A stretch of 13,629 nucleotides of DNA from contig CALAMD010000127.1 in NCBI GenBank assembly GCA_937925695.1, forward strand, positions 1 through 13,629, in the 5' to 3' direction. Of the stretch, positions 1 to 6,079 are shown piece by piece (position 1 is the stretch's first letter; every line of letters begins with the position of its first letter). A program made the translations under genes and the position numbers. A model generated the notes under the pieces. The model had not been told where the DNA came from, ran no database searches, and saw nothing but the letters and a program-made list of their open reading frames with translations. The stretch is from an uncultured Bacillaceae bacterium (lineage in GTDB: Bacteria; Bacillota; Bacilli; Bacillales; Amphibacillaceae).

Positions 1-464
1 AATGGTAGATCATCATCTGAAAGATCTATTGGTTGTCCGTCATCTTTAAACGGATCGTCTTGTTCAACTTGATTAGCTTGCTGACGGTTCTGGTTGAATT
101 GTTCGTTGAATCCTGATACACCTTGGCTATCGTTAGCTGTTGAACTTCTCGATTCTAAAAACTGAACACTATCTGCTACAACTTCGGTAACATAAACCAT
201 TTTTCCATCTTGGTCTTCATATCTTCTAGTTTGCAATCGACCGTCTACACCTACCATATTTCCCTTTTTCATATAATTGGCAAGGTTTTCGGCTGGTCTA
301 CGCCAAACAACACAGTTAATAAAATCTGCATCTCGATTTCCTTGTTGGTTTGTAAATGGTCGATTAACCGCTAAAGTAAAGTTTGCTACGGCTACGCCAT
401 TTGGTGTATAACGTAAGTCAGGATCCCTCGTTAGTCTGCCGACAAGCACGACACGATTTAACAT
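1..464 (-). CDS. ssb: Single-stranded DNA-binding protein SSB (3' end cut by window edge)
   Basis: SSB coats single-stranded DNA during replication, recombination and repair and recruits partner proteins through its acidic C-terminal tip. The reading frame begins MLNRVVLVGRLTRDPDLRYT, the typical SSB OB-fold start, and the fold runs to about residue 105 (ending near TEVVADSVQFLE). A Gln/Asn-rich flexible linker follows, then the acidic tip reading DLSDDDLP before the window ends. The last two bases visible would begin the expected terminal Phe codon (family ending DDDLPF), so only that codon and the stop are missing. The ATG at 464 has a good ribosome-binding site (AAGGAGTGG). It lies 15 bases after the rpsF stop, so the gene is co-transcribed with rpsF. 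In this family the next gene is normally rpsR (S18), which would be outside the window. Confidence 0.97.
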   Translation of the reverse strand, partial: MLNRVVLVGRLTRDPDLRYTPNGVAVANFTLAVNRPFTNQQGNRDADFINCVVWRRPAENLANYMKKGNMVGVDGRLQTRRYEDQDGKMVYVTEVVADSVQFLESRSSTANDSQGVSGFNEQFNQNRQQANQVEQDDPFKDDGQPIDLSDDDLP

Positions 465-479
465 CAGAACCACTCCTTA

Positions 480-770
480 TTATTGATCATCAGCTCTTAC
501 GATCAGATGACGAACGATATCTTCTGAATATTTAGCTTGACGATCGAACTCATTAATAGCTTCTTGATTACTCTTAAAGTTAATTAAGATGTAATAGCCA
601 TCACGGTAATTACCGATTTGATAGGCAAATCGTTTTTTGCCCATTTCTTCTACTTTGTCTATCTCCGCACCATTGTCAGTTAGCACTTTGTTAAATCGCT
701 CAATTAAAGCAGTTTGTGCCTCCTCTTCGATATCTGGGCGGATGATATACATAATTTCGTATTCTCTCAT
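480..770 (-). CDS. rpsF: 30S ribosomal protein S6
   Basis: S6 is a small-subunit ribosomal protein of the central domain that binds 16S rRNA as a heterodimer with S18. The 96-residue protein starts MREYEIMYIIRPDIEEE and contains the conserved S6 segments KKRFAYQI (about residues 45-52) and GYYILINF (58-65). Its length matches the Bacillus protein (about 95). The ATG is preceded at 777-786 by a near-perfect Shine-Dalgarno sequence, AAAGGAGGTG, six bases from the start. It is the first gene of an rpsF-ssb operon (rpsR presumably follows outside the window). It has its own sigma-A promoter and a structured leader, consistent with the known feedback control of this operon by the S6:S18 complex. 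Confidence 0.98.
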   Translation of the reverse strand: MREYEIMYIIRPDIEEEAQTALIERFNKVLTDNGAEIDKVEEMGKKRFAYQIGNYRDGYYILINFKSNQEAINEFDRQAKYSEDIVRHLIVRADDQ

Positions 771-822
771 CCGTTACACCTCCTTTTGGCCTAAACGGCT
801 CCCTCTGCAATTACGAAGGAGC
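771..822 (-). promoter_or_regulatory. Structured rpsF leader, candidate S6:S18 autoregulatory RNA
   Basis: The transcribed leader can form an 8-bp hairpin (815-822 pairing with 798-805, one G-U pair, 9-nt loop). Immediately after it, CCGTT at 794-798 can pair with AACGG at 771-775. That second stem would enclose the Shine-Dalgarno sequence (777-786) and stop just before the ATG. A CCG trinucleotide next to a helix is the known hallmark of the S6:S18-binding leader that mimics the 16S rRNA site. Inferred logic: binding of the excess S6:S18 complex stabilises the fold and hides the ribosome-binding site. A CTCCTT stretch further upstream (824-829) could also pair with the Shine-Dalgarno sequence as an alternative fold. 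The fold was drawn by eye, not computed. Confidence 0.6.
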
Positions 823-862
823 AAGGAGTAATTTCATTAGATTAAATTACTCACATCATAAG

Positions 863-891
863 ATTATACTAAATTTACATTGAAAAGACAA
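863..891 (-). promoter_or_regulatory. Sigma-A promoter of rpsF-ssb
   Basis: Read on the minus strand, a -35 of TTGTCT (886-891) and a perfect -10 of TATAAT (863-868) are separated by exactly 17 bases. Transcription would start near 856, giving a leader of about 85 nt that contains the hairpins described for 771-822. The ychF promoter in this window has the same two hexamers and the same spacing. Confidence 0.85.
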
Positions 892-977
892 CTAAAAATT
901 TCAAAATTACTTTTAACATTTTTTCATTGCGTAATGACACACTGGTATATTTTACATCACTCGTTATTTATTAAAGT

Positions 978-2078
978 TTAGACATTGAAACGGAAATGGA
1001 TAATATCACCATCTTGGACGAGGTAATCTTTACCTTCTAATCGTACGCGACCATTTTCCCTTGCTTTGGCCATCGAACCAGCTTCCATCAAATCCTCGTA
1101 AGATACAGTTTCTGCTCGGATAAAGCCCCGTTCAAAATCAGAATGTATAATTCCAGCAGCTTGAGGTGCTTTCATACCTTTACGAAAAGTCCAAGCTCTC
1201 ACTTCTTTTTCACCAGCTGTAAAATATGTTCCTAATCCTAACAATTGATAGGTAGCCTTAATTAGTTGATCTAACCCGGATTCTCCGATACCTAGTTCAC
1301 TTAAAAACATTTCTTTTTCTTCTTGATCTAGTTCAGCAATTTCTTCCTCAATACTAGCACAAACAACAATGACTTCTGCGCCTTCTTCTTTAGCTAGATT
1401 TTTTACTTGTCCAACATATTCATTATTGTCAGGATCGGCAACATCATTTTCTGATACATTGGCTACATATAAAACAGGTTTACTCGTTAATAAATGTAAA
1501 CCTTTTACTATTTTTTGTTCTTCTTCATTAAAGGATAAAGATCTGGCAGGTTTTTCTGCTTCTAATACTTGTTTGATTCTTTCAAGCACATCATATTCAA
1601 CCATTGCAGCTTCATCACGCTGTCTAGCTAATTTTTGTACTCTTTCTAACCGATTGTTTATTGTTTCTAAATCAGCCAAAATCAGTTCTAAATTTATGAC
1701 TTCAATATCATCGATTGGATCAATTTGTCCTGATACATGAGATATATTCTCATCTTCGAAACAACGGACAACATGACAAATAGCATCTACTTGGCGAATG
1801 TGGGATAAAAATTGGTTGCCCAGACCTTCACCTTTACTTGCACCCTTAACAATACCCGCAATATCTGTAAATTCAAAAGCTGTTGGTACTGTTTTTTTTG
1901 GTTTGACAACTTCTGTTAATTTTAATAAGCGTTCATCTGGTACTTCTACAATTCCTACATTTGGATCAATGGTACAAAAAGGATAGTTTGCTGCTTCTGC
2001 GCCAGCCTGCGTAATCGCATTAAACAATGTGGATTTACCAACGTTTGGCAGACCGACAATTCCTGCTGTCAATGACAT
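978..2078 (-). CDS. ychF: Redox/ribosome-associated P-loop ATPase YchF (OLA1/Obg family)
   Basis: YchF is a universally conserved TRAFAC-class P-loop protein that binds ribosomes and, unlike its Obg relatives, prefers ATP to GTP. The 366-residue protein has the usual family length. It shows the P-loop GLPNVGKS at 9-16, the switch II motif DIAGIVKGAS at 72-81, and NVSE at 207-210. The last is the NxxE motif that replaces the GTP-specifying NKxD and explains ATP preference. A helical insertion (about 130-180) and a C-terminal TGS domain (about 280-366, ending HFRFNV) complete the architecture. The ATG has an AAGGAGTGG ribosome-binding site about nine bases upstream, and a strong sigma-A promoter lies at 2132-2160. 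In B. subtilis the orthologue (yyaF) occupies the same position upstream of rpsF. Confidence 0.97.
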   Translation of the reverse strand: MSLTAGIVGLPNVGKSTLFNAITQAGAEAANYPFCTIDPNVGIVEVPDERLLKLTEVVKPKKTVPTAFEFTDIAGIVKGASKGEGLGNQFLSHIRQVDAICHVVRCFEDENISHVSGQIDPIDDIEVINLELILADLETINNRLERVQKLARQRDEAAMVEYDVLERIKQVLEAEKPARSLSFNEEEQKIVKGLHLLTSKPVLYVANVSENDVADPDNNEYVGQVKNLAKEEGAEVIVVCASIEEEIAELDQEEKEMFLSELGIGESGLDQLIKATYQLLGLGTYFTAGEKEVRAWTFRKGMKAPQAAGIIHSDFERGFIRAETVSYEDLMEAGSMAKARENGRVRLEGKDYLVQDGDIIHFRFNV

Positions 2079-2131
2079 GTTTTATTTCCACTCCTTAAGG
2101 ATATAGCTCATATGAACTTTATGTCCTTCTC

Positions 2132-2160
2132 ATTATAATTTTTTCTAAGTAAATAGACAA
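2132..2160 (-). promoter_or_regulatory. Sigma-A promoter of ychF
   Basis: Minus strand: -35 TTGTCT (2155-2160), a 17-base spacer, and -10 TATAAT (2132-2137). The predicted start near 2125 leaves a leader of about 45 nt before the ychF ATG. This separates ychF transcription from the upstream yyzM gene. Confidence 0.85.
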
Positions 2161-2262
2161 GTTATGAAAAAGCAATAGTTAAGATATATTACTTAGTTAT
2201 TCCCCTTTTATGTTTATAACAAATCGCCATTATTTCACGGTAAAGCAATGGGAAAAACAACT

Positions 2263-2460
2263 TTACTCATGCGCCTTTTCTATCACTCTTTTCATTTTCT
2301 TAACAAATTCTCTTCTCGGCATCAGTACGCTATGGTTACATCCTTGACATTTGATTCGTATATCCATTCCCATCCGAATAATTTTCCACCGATTTTCACC
2401 ACATGGATGACTTTTTTTCATTTCAACTACATCATTTAAAGCAAATTCTTTCTTTGTCAT
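2263..2460 (-). CDS. yyzM: DUF951 family small protein YyzM
   Basis: A 65-residue protein of the DUF951 family, whose biochemical function is not known. It reads MTKKEFALNDVVEMKKSHPC, followed by a conserved core RWKIIRMGMDIRIKCQGC and MPRREF. Three cysteines and a nearby histidine (HPCG and a CxxC pair) suggest a possible small metal site, but that is inference. The frame is open upstream to an ATG at 2496. I chose 2460 because AAGGAAGTGG lies just before it, because the family begins at this Met, and because the longer version would overlap the upstream gene's stop at 2486. The gene follows the YkvI-like gene by 25 bases and is probably co-transcribed with it. The 3' side holds only a weak imperfect hairpin (CCATT...AATGG, 2228-2252) with no T-run. 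Confidence 0.9.
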   Translation of the reverse strand: MTKKEFALNDVVEMKKSHPCGENRWKIIRMGMDIRIKCQGCNHSVLMPRREFVKKMKRVIEKAHE

Positions 2461-2485
2461 CTTACCACTTCCTTTTACTAACTTT

Positions 2486-3502
2486 TCATTTATCAAACAA
2501 ATTCCAAACTGGATATAATAATAGTTTTATTAATAAGTATAAATTTAACATACCGTATAGAGGATATAAAAAACGAATTAATCCTGAAAAGCTAAAAATA
2601 GTAAATGGTAGCATGCATATTAATACAATCATAACTATTTTCAAAATTGAAAGCGAAAATATTTCTCGTAAACGAGTGGCAATGCCGAGTAATCCAGCTG
2701 CTGCTGTTGTAAAAATGGCTAGCCAAAGAACGATTGTCATACAAATAAGCATGGCAAATGAGTAATCTTTCAAAATCGCAAAAAGCGGTATTTCATACAT
2801 ATTAATTTCTTTAGCAATATGCATTAAACTTTGATTATACACAAAAGTTATAAAACCTAAGATTAAACCACTACCAATAGATGCGAACCATATTTCCTCT
2901 TTAACGCGAATTTTATTTCCAATCGCACCTAATACAGCTACTAAGGGTAAAATATTTAAGGCTGTAAAAGGAAAAGCAGCAAACCAGTTTTTTTGCTCTT
3001 GCCAATTTGAAAACCAATTTAGATCTTGATCAAATGAGTACAATAATAATATAGATAATAGGCCTATTAATAACAGTGGTATGAGATATTGATTGATAGA
3101 CAATAATCCATGGAGACCTTTCATAAACAATCCTATTAAAGCAAGGATGATAAATATGATCCCCCACCACTCTGATAAATGGTAAGCTTGTCCTGCCGCA
3201 CCACTTCCCGCAATCATAACAATCGTCGTCGTGCATAAATATAGAAAAATTAAAACATCATATATACGTGATAATCTCCCACCTATTATATCATGCAATA
3301 CAGGAAAGTAATGTGTTGATTGTTTTTCATAACTCACCTTCATAATGACGTAGCATGAAGTCGAGAAAAATATCACAAATAAAAGAATGGCTAGTCCACT
3401 TTCATGACCAAAAAACTGCCATAATTCCCTTCCAGATGCATATCCAGCCCCTATTGTTGTCCCAATAATTAAAAACATCCATTTCAAACTGGCTCTTATC
3501 AT
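2486..3502 (-). CDS. YkvI-family (COG3949) polytopic membrane protein
   Basis: A 338-residue, very hydrophobic protein with about ten predicted membrane-spanning segments, lying in the cytoplasmic membrane. The N-terminal helix contains GTTIGAGYASGREL (about residues 14-27), the signature of the YkvI family. This resembles the broken first helix of APC/LeuT-fold secondary transporters, so a transport role is plausible; the substrate is unknown. No signal peptide is needed. The ATG at 3502 has the ribosome-binding site TGGAGG eight to ten bases upstream. The gene is divergent from yyaC across an 86-bp region and precedes yyzM by 25 bases. In B. subtilis this interval carries yyaE and yyaD instead, so it is a variable slot in an otherwise fixed gene order. 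I see no clear sigma-A promoter in front of it. Confidence 0.85.
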   Translation of the reverse strand: MIRASLKWMFLIIGTTIGAGYASGRELWQFFGHESGLAILLFVIFFSTSCYVIMKVSYEKQSTHYFPVLHDIIGGRLSRIYDVLIFLYLCTTTIVMIAGSGAAGQAYHLSEWWGIIFIILALIGLFMKGLHGLLSINQYLIPLLLIGLLSILLLYSFDQDLNWFSNWQEQKNWFAAFPFTALNILPLVAVLGAIGNKIRVKEEIWFASIGSGLILGFITFVYNQSLMHIAKEINMYEIPLFAILKDYSFAMLICMTIVLWLAIFTTAAAGLLGIATRLREIFSLSILKIVMIVLICMLPFTIFSFSGLIRFLYPLYGMLNLYLLIKLLLYPVWNLFDK

Positions 3503-3531
3503 TTAAGATCCTCCATTGTTCATTTTCCTAT

Positions 3532-3561
3532 GTATAGTTTTTAAATTTCATCCGTATACTA
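3532..3561 (+). promoter_or_regulatory. Forespore-type (sigma-F/sigma-G) promoter of yyaC
   Basis: Plus strand: GTATA at 3532-3536 matches the -35 consensus shared by sigma-F and sigma-G. After 18 bases comes TATACTA (3555-3561), six of seven to the sigma-G -10 pattern CATnnTA. Read as sigma-F, the spacing is 15 bases to CCGTATACTA, which keeps the A, A and T-A positions but lacks the leading GG. Both spacings are the ones expected. Transcription would start near 3569, and the yyaC ribosome-binding site follows at once. No sigma-A promoter is visible for yyaC. Confidence 0.65.
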
Positions 3562-3588
3562 TAAGAATATGTTTATGGAGGAGTAGCT

Positions 3589-4182
3589 ATGAATACGAAA
3601 AAACATACAGTCTATGAACAACCATTACAACTATCTTATCAAGATCCTCTTTTACAAAAAAAGATGAGTGATATGATCCTTTATAACCTGCCAGTAGCCT
3701 CAGCGGATATTGTTGTCGTATGTATCGGTACAGATCGATCTACTGGGGATGCATTAGGACCTTTAACTGGATCCTTTTTAAAGGAAAATCATCTTAAACA
3801 CTTAAAGGTTTACGGTACTTTGCACAAACCCGTACACGCAAAAAACATTCATGAAAACATAAAATATATTCACGAAAAGCACCTACGACCTTTTATTATC
3901 GCCATTGATGCTTGTTTAGGTAAGAGCAGTTCAGTTGGCCATATCATTTCAGGGATAGGTGCAATCAAGCCAGGAGCAGCTTTACAGAAAGATTTACCTT
4001 CCATCGGACATATATATATCACAGGTGTTGTTAATATTGGTGGTTTTTTAGAGTATGCTATTTTACAAAACACGAGGTTGTCAATTGTTGTTGATATGGC
4101 AAAAGTAATTGCTAATATTCTACTTAGGATTGATCGTTGTCTTACCATTCAGCAAAACACAAAATCTCATCATCTATCGTAA
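3589..4182 (+). CDS. yyaC: Sporulation protein YyaC (DUF1256, GPR-like fold)
   Basis: A 197-residue DUF1256 protein related in fold to the germination protease GPR that degrades small acid-soluble spore proteins. Its own substrate and activity are not established. Visible motifs are CIGTDRSTGDALGPL (about 45-59), AIDACLG (about 105-111, an Asp environment like that of GPR), and IKPGAALQKDLPSIG (about 125-139), all characteristic of the family. The length is close to B. subtilis YyaC (about 205). The ATG at 3589 has ATGGAGGAG just upstream. It is the only rightward gene in the window and therefore runs head-on to the expected replication direction. The forespore-type promoter upstream fits expression in the developing spore. 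The gene ends 15 bases before a parS palindrome. Confidence 0.93.
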   Translation: MNTKKHTVYEQPLQLSYQDPLLQKKMSDMILYNLPVASADIVVVCIGTDRSTGDALGPLTGSFLKENHLKHLKVYGTLHKPVHAKNIHENIKYIHEKHLRPFIIAIDACLGKSSSVGHIISGIGAIKPGAALQKDLPSIGHIYITGVVNIGGFLEYAILQNTRLSIVVDMAKVIANILLRIDRCLTIQQNTKSHHLS

Positions 4183-4192
4183 TAGTTTTATA

Positions 4193-4218
4193 AAAAATGT
4201 TTCACGTGAAACATTTTT
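4193..4218 (+). terminator. Possible yyaC transcription end overlapping parS
   Basis: The parS core here sits inside a 26-bp perfect palindrome because it is flanked by five A on the left and five T on the right. An RNA copy could fold into a GC-poor hairpin ending in U, just 11 bases after the yyaC stop. No other terminator follows yyaC before the convergent spo0J terminator. This dual role is inference; the palindrome is certain. Confidence 0.3.
4198..4213. promoter_or_regulatory. parS: parS site 1 (Spo0J/ParB binding)
   Basis: TGTTTCACGTGAAACA is a perfect match to the Bacillus parS consensus and a perfect palindrome. ParB (Spo0J) loads here as a CTP-dependent sliding clamp, spreads, and recruits Soj and the SMC condensin. 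It lies in the yyaC-spo0J intergenic space, about 100 bases beyond the spo0J stop. The best known B. subtilis site of this locus lies inside spo0J instead; I found no CACGTG core inside this spo0J. Confidence 0.97.
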
Positions 4219-4250
4219 ACTGGAAGAGATTTCAATTGATAAAACACATC

Positions 4251-4293
4251 ATAAAACGAAGTCCTAAATCGCCTAACGACCTAGGACTTCGTT
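4251..4293 (-). terminator. Rho-independent terminator of soj-spo0J
   Basis: A 12-bp perfect inverted repeat (4255-4266 with 4282-4293, arms containing ACGAAGTCCTA) with a 15-base loop that can pair further inside (TCG/CGA). On the minus strand it is followed by a short T-run (TTTTAT), and it starts 19 bases after the spo0J stop. Confidence 0.8.
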
Positions 4294-4311
4294 CTATTCG
4301 TCGATTAAATT

Positions 4312-5151
4312 TTACCCTTCGAGCACATCTAAAATCCGATCGAGATCTTCATCAGAATAAAAATCAATAATAATTTTCCCTTTACGTTTTCCTCGCTGAA
4401 TATTTACACCCGTTCCTAATTTTTCTCTTAAAATTGATTCCCTTTCTAAAATAAAAACATCCTTTTCATGTTGCTTTTTTTTCTTTTTTTGAATTTGTTT
4501 ACTATTTATTTCGCTAATTAACTTTTCTACTTGACGAACGTTTAGTTTTTTCTCGCGAATTTCTTTTGCAAGTTTTAAAATAAAGTTTTTGTCTGTTAAA
4601 CCAAGCAATGCCCTTCCATGCCCCATGGACAGTTCGCCATTGTTTATGTAAGCAATAACCTGTTCAGGTAACGAAAGCAAACGGACAGTATTCGCAATAT
4701 GTGATCTGCTTTTTCCCAATCGCTTCGATAATTCCTCTTGGGTTATTTTTAACTCCTTCATGATATTCGCATAGGCCTCTGCTTCTTCTATTGGTGTTAG
4801 GTCTTCACGTTGCAAGTTTTCTAATAGTGCAAGTTCCATCATTCGATGATCAGATAGTTCTTTGACGACAACTGGAATTTCACTTAATCCTGCTGCTTTT
4901 GCAGCTCGATATCTTCGCTCACCAACAACAATTTCATAACCTTTTATACTTTTTCTGACAATGAGTGGTTGAATGATTCCATATTCCAAAATAGATTCCT
5001 TTAATTCTTCTATTGCATCTTCATCGAATGTTTTTCGTGGTTGATAAGGATTGGGTCGACAAGCATGAATAGAAATTTCTTGAATCGTATCCTCGCTGTC
5101 ATCAATACTCGGTATTAATGCATCTAAACCTTTACCTAACCTTTTGACCAT
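4312..5151 (-). CDS. spo0J: Chromosome-partitioning protein ParB (Spo0J)
   Basis: Spo0J is the ParB-type CTPase that binds parS, spreads along DNA, organises the origin region, loads SMC and stimulates Soj ATPase. In sporulating bacteria it also counteracts Soj-linked inhibition of initiation and sporulation. The 279-residue protein shows the N-terminal GKGLDALI Soj-contact motif (6-13), the CTP-binding box GERRYR (77-82) with ENLQRE (111-116), a helix-turn-helix (about 136-162), and a C-terminal dimer domain after a lysine-rich linker (KKKKK, about 218-222). The residues equivalent to the four known specificity positions are R149, T155, S160 and G177, the parS-type set. The ATG has AAGGAAGTGG upstream. 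The gene overlaps the soj end by 20 bases, implying coupled translation. Confidence 0.97.
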   Translation of the reverse strand: MVKRLGKGLDALIPSIDDSEDTIQEISIHACRPNPYQPRKTFDEDAIEELKESILEYGIIQPLIVRKSIKGYEIVVGERRYRAAKAAGLSEIPVVVKELSDHRMMELALLENLQREDLTPIEEAEAYANIMKELKITQEELSKRLGKSRSHIANTVRLLSLPEQVIAYINNGELSMGHGRALLGLTDKNFILKLAKEIREKKLNVRQVEKLISEINSKQIQKKKKKQHEKDVFILERESILREKLGTGVNIQRGKRKGKIIIDFYSDEDLDRILDVLEG

Positions 5152-5905
5152 CAGCAGCCACTTCCTTTGCTAATTCGGTATATACTTCTGCCCCTTTTGA
5201 CTTTGGATCATATAGGATGATAGGTTTCCCATGACTTGGTGCTTCACTTAAACGAACGTTCCGAGGAATAATTGACTGGTAGACTTTATCTTGAAAATAC
5301 ATCTTTACTTCTTCTATTACTTGAATACCAAGATTTGTTCTTGCATCCAGCATCGTTAATAGTACGCCTTCTATCATTAAATGTTTATTCAAGTTTTTTT
5401 GAACTAAGCGAATCGTATTTAATAATTGACTTAAACCTTCTAAAGCATAGAATTCACATTGTACGGGAATCATAACTGTATCTGAAGATGTTAAAGCATT
5501 GATCGTCAATAATCCTAATGAAGGTGGACAGTCAATAATAATATAATCATAATCATCTTTAAGTTTTTCTAAGGAGTTCTTTAACCGAATTTCTCTTGAA
5601 ATGATCGGTACAAGTTCAATTTCTGCTCCAGCAAGTTGGATGGTGGCTGGAATCATATCTAAATTATGAACTTGGGTTGGTACACACACATCTTTGGCAT
5701 CCGCATCTTCTACAAGAATATTATAAACACATTGATCAATATCAGCTTTATTAATGCCAATCCCACTCGTAGCATTTCCTTGTGGATCAATGTCAACTAA
5801 CAATACTTTATAACCTAAATTTGCTAAACAAGCACTCAAATTTACTGAGGTTGTTGTTTTGCCAACACCGCCTTTTTGGTTAGCAATTGAAATTATTTTC
5901 CCCAA
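5132..5905 (-). CDS. soj: Chromosome-partitioning ATPase ParA (Soj)
   Basis: Soj is a dimerising ParA-family ATPase that, with Spo0J, controls origin segregation and regulates DnaA at the origin. The 257-residue protein shows the deviant Walker A motif KGGVGKTTT (11-19), with the signature lysine K11 as well as K16. VDIDPQGNATSG (37-48) and the Walker B region IIIDCPPSLG (122-131) follow, then LSEAPSHGKPI near the C terminus. The start is TTG at 5905, read as Met; AGAAGGTGA lies five bases upstream and the following residues (GKIISIANQKGG) match the family N terminus. It is co-transcribed with spo0J, with a 20-base overlap. Weak initiation from TTG may help keep Soj low relative to Spo0J; this is inference. 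Confidence 0.97.
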   Translation of the reverse strand: MGKIISIANQKGGVGKTTTSVNLSACLANLGYKVLLVDIDPQGNATSGIGINKADIDQCVYNILVEDADAKDVCVPTQVHNLDMIPATIQLAGAEIELVPIISREIRLKNSLEKLKDDYDYIIIDCPPSLGLLTINALTSSDTVMIPVQCEFYALEGLSQLLNTIRLVQKNLNKHLMIEGVLLTMLDARTNLGIQVIEEVKMYFQDKVYQSIIPRNVRLSEAPSHGKPIILYDPKSKGAEVYTELAKEVAADGQKVR

Positions 5906-5953
5906 TTATATCACCTTCTAATATGAGAAGTTAACATAGCTATATATAAAACT

Positions 5954-5959
5954 ATTATA
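5954..5959 (-). promoter_or_regulatory. Candidate -10 element for soj-spo0J
   Basis: A perfect TATAAT on the minus strand lies about 35 bases upstream of the soj ribosome-binding site, in the only gap between the noc terminator and soj. No convincing -35 is found at 17 bases (AATGAT), so the assignment rests on the -10 and on position. A second option is TAGAAT at 5972-5977. Confidence 0.35.
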
Positions 5960-6014
5960 ATCTATACTAACATTCTATCATTCTTTTAACTATTTTACCA
6001 TATAAATAGCAGAC

Positions 6015-6048
6015 AAAAATACCCATCGTTATTAATGATGGGTATTTT
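6015..6048 (-). terminator. Rho-independent terminator of noc
   Basis: A perfect 12-bp inverted repeat (6016-6027 with 6037-6048) has a GC core (ACCCATC/GATGGGT) and a 9-base loop. On the minus strand it ends in GTATTTTTG, giving a U-run, 31 bases after the noc stop. Because the arms are themselves A/T at the ends, the hairpin is roughly bidirectional. It insulates soj-spo0J from noc transcription. Confidence 0.88.
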
Positions 6049-6079
6049 AACATTTTATAATCATAATCATGACAAAATA

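Noticed and set aside
924..937. Small inverted repeat TCATT/AATGA between rpsF and ychF as a ychF terminator
   Set aside because: On the ychF RNA it is only five base pairs and is followed by A rather than U, so it does not look like an intrinsic terminator.
1369..1740. Rightward open frame of 123 codons inside ychF
   Set aside because: Entirely opposite the conserved ychF coding sequence and of low-complexity Ser/Thr composition typical of an antisense shadow.
2228..2252. Hairpin downstream of yyzM as a terminator
   Set aside because: The stem is broken by mismatches after five pairs and no T-run follows.
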